The notes under the pieces are model-generated. The model was not told the origin of the DNA and made no database searches. It worked only from the letters and a program-made list of their open reading frames with translations. From contig JAGCMR010000290.1 of the NCBI GenBank assembly GCA_017646305.1, positions 1 to 6,302 on the forward strand: 6,302 bases of DNA, read 5' to 3'. Of this stretch, positions 5,165 through 6,302 are shown in pieces; position 1 is the first letter of the stretch; each line of letters opens with the position of its first letter. Source of the DNA: Spirochaetaceae bacterium. Lineage in GTDB: Bacteria > Spirochaetota > Spirochaetia > Treponematales > Treponemataceae. A program made the position numbers and the translations under genes.

Positions 5165-6274
5165 TTACAAGGAACTTCCATCACGTGGCTGGTACACAGA
5201 TTTACCTTGAATAAAAAGCTTACCGTCTTCTCGCACACCGATTTTGCCAAGTACCTGAAGTGGCAGGGTGGCATCTATATCCATGGCCTGCTGAAACACC
5301 AAGGGAACAATTCCCTCTACCCGCTGTAGATTTTCATAACCCACCAGCAAATCACAGGTAAATCCCTCGTTACTAGACTGAGCATTAGTAATTCTTCCCT
5401 TCCAGACCACCCAACAATCCATGTACAAATGGGGTTCCTTTATCACCTCTAGATAAGGGATATTATCACTAAAAGAATCAAAAGTAGGCTCTTGTAGGTA
5501 ATCCATTAACATACGGACATTTTGCTTGATAGCAGTGGAGGCGTTAGAATGAAGAATCCTATTGATTTCAACTTGAGCAGCATTATCTCGATGCTGTTGA
5601 AACAAGCTACGAGCTGCATCGTAGGTTTCATTTACCTGCCGAGCATTCATAATGTAGTGATAGGCCTCAGCAGATAAATCCTCCTGCAAAGCATTGTTCC
5701 GTTGGTCAACAGACAGGGCAAAGGCAGACAAATCAGCCCGTGGTTGGGCAGGATTAACAAGGCTGTGGAATTGAGCCGTCAAAAAACCTGCATATCCCAC
5801 TACTAGCACACAAATTAACAGCAAAAAGAATTTTACAAGGGGATGCATTCCCAAAGAGGGATAAAATTTTCTCGCTCCACCAGCAGAAATAAATTCGTGA
5901 AGCAACTCCGAGCTTTTTGATTTTTGTTCAATTACTGACAAGGCTTTTAGAGCTGTCTTATTCTTTGGCTCTATATCAAGCACATCAAGATAATAGTTTA
6001 TAGCCCTGTCTGTCTCTCCACGCCGCAAAAACAAAGCTGCTTGAGCAAGAATAATCCTTGAGTCAGAAACAGTAAGCCTTCTTGCTGCATCAAAATAGCT
6101 ATTTGCACCAGCCCTATCGTCCTGATATAAACATGCTGTACCAAGATAATAGTAAAAATCAATACTATCCTTGTACTCATCTTCATGTTGCTCCAATAAG
6201 GTTATAACATTGAAGAATTTTCTAGCACGGAGAAGTCTTCCAGCAATTTTAAGAGGTCCAGCAGATTTGGACAT
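5165..6274 (-). CDS. Uncharacterised TPR membrane protein (5' end uncertain)
   Basis: I do not recognise a named family. 369 residues from the ATG at 6274. Residues 37-70 (YYLGTACLYQDDRAGANSYF) and 71-104 (AALFLRRGETDRAINYYLDV) read as two tetratricopeptide repeats, and 10-36 may be a degenerate helix pair before them. A single hydrophobic helix follows at about 146-168 (VKFFLLLICVLVVGYAGFL). Residues 180-260 look helical and polar. The C-terminal part (about 274-363) is beta-rich, with MDCWVVWKGRITN, TCDLLVGY, GIVPLVF and GKLFIQGKSVYQP, and could be an OB-like fold; that is a guess. There is no signal peptide, so the TPR part is probably cytoplasmic and the C-terminal part outside the inner membrane. 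The ATG has a poor ribosome site (AAGG 11 bases away), and the frame stays open upstream to the window edge, so the true start may lie outside. It ends 123 bases before recA. Scaffold or protein-interaction role inferred only from TPRs. Confidence 0.7.
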   Translation of the reverse strand: MSKSAGPLKIAGRLLRARKFFNVITLLEQHEDEYKDSIDFYYYLGTACLYQDDRAGANSYFDAARRLTVSDSRIILAQAALFLRRGETDRAINYYLDVLDIEPKNKTALKALSVIEQKSKSSELLHEFISAGGARKFYPSLGMHPLVKFFLLLICVLVVGYAGFLTAQFHSLVNPAQPRADLSAFALSVDQRNNALQEDLSAEAYHYIMNARQVNETYDAARSLFQQHRDNAAQVEINRILHSNASTAIKQNVRMLMDYLQEPTFDSFSDNIPYLEVIKEPHLYMDCWVVWKGRITNAQSSNEGFTCDLLVGYENLQRVEGIVPLVFQQAMDIDATLPLQVLGKIGVREDGKLFIQGKSVYQPRDGSSL

Positions 6275-6302
6275 ACCTAAAGCCGCCTTACTTTTTCCAA
6301 AA

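Overview
The window is a run of bacterial housekeeping genes, all on the minus strand. The RecA core, the Cmk style (NSGSFYR, GRDMTTVVF) and the gene order look most like a treponeme or a close relative in the Spirochaetota. I judged this from remembered family features and not from a search, so I hold the genus at about 0.7. The DNA is moderately AT-rich by eye. There is no mobile element, CRISPR array, tRNA or rRNA.

In the direction of transcription (right to left): (1) an uncharacterised membrane protein with N-terminal TPR repeats, one transmembrane helix and a possible OB-like C-terminal domain (6274 to 5165, possibly beginning beyond the right edge). (2) A 123-base AT-rich gap with a TATAAT box and an A/T inverted repeat. 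(3) recA with a long Ala/Pro/Lys tail. (4) folK, the folate pathway pyrophosphokinase. (5) scpA and (6) scpB, the two non-SMC condensin subunits. (7) A pseudouridine synthase of the RluB/RsuA group with a low-complexity N-terminal extension and a TTG start. (8) cmk, CMP kinase. (9) The 5' part of rpsA, ribosomal protein S1, which runs off the left edge.

From recA to rpsA the genes either overlap or lie no more than about 40 bases apart, so they probably form one transcription unit. It joins recombination (recA), chromosome condensation (scpAB), 23S or 16S rRNA modification (rluB-like), nucleotide supply (cmk) and translation (rpsA). A second promoter may sit just before cmk. The order scpA-scpB-rluB-cmk-S1 is broadly shared with Firmicutes, so this part is ordinary.

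The main anomaly is in rpsA. Its reading frame is clearly S1-like on both sides of an in-frame TAA at 299-297, just before the first S1 domain. The cmk frame and the rpsA frame are also the same phase, separated only by the cmk TAA and three codons. I see no wholly new system. The rpsA stop codon and the uncharacterised TPR membrane protein are the points most worth a second look.
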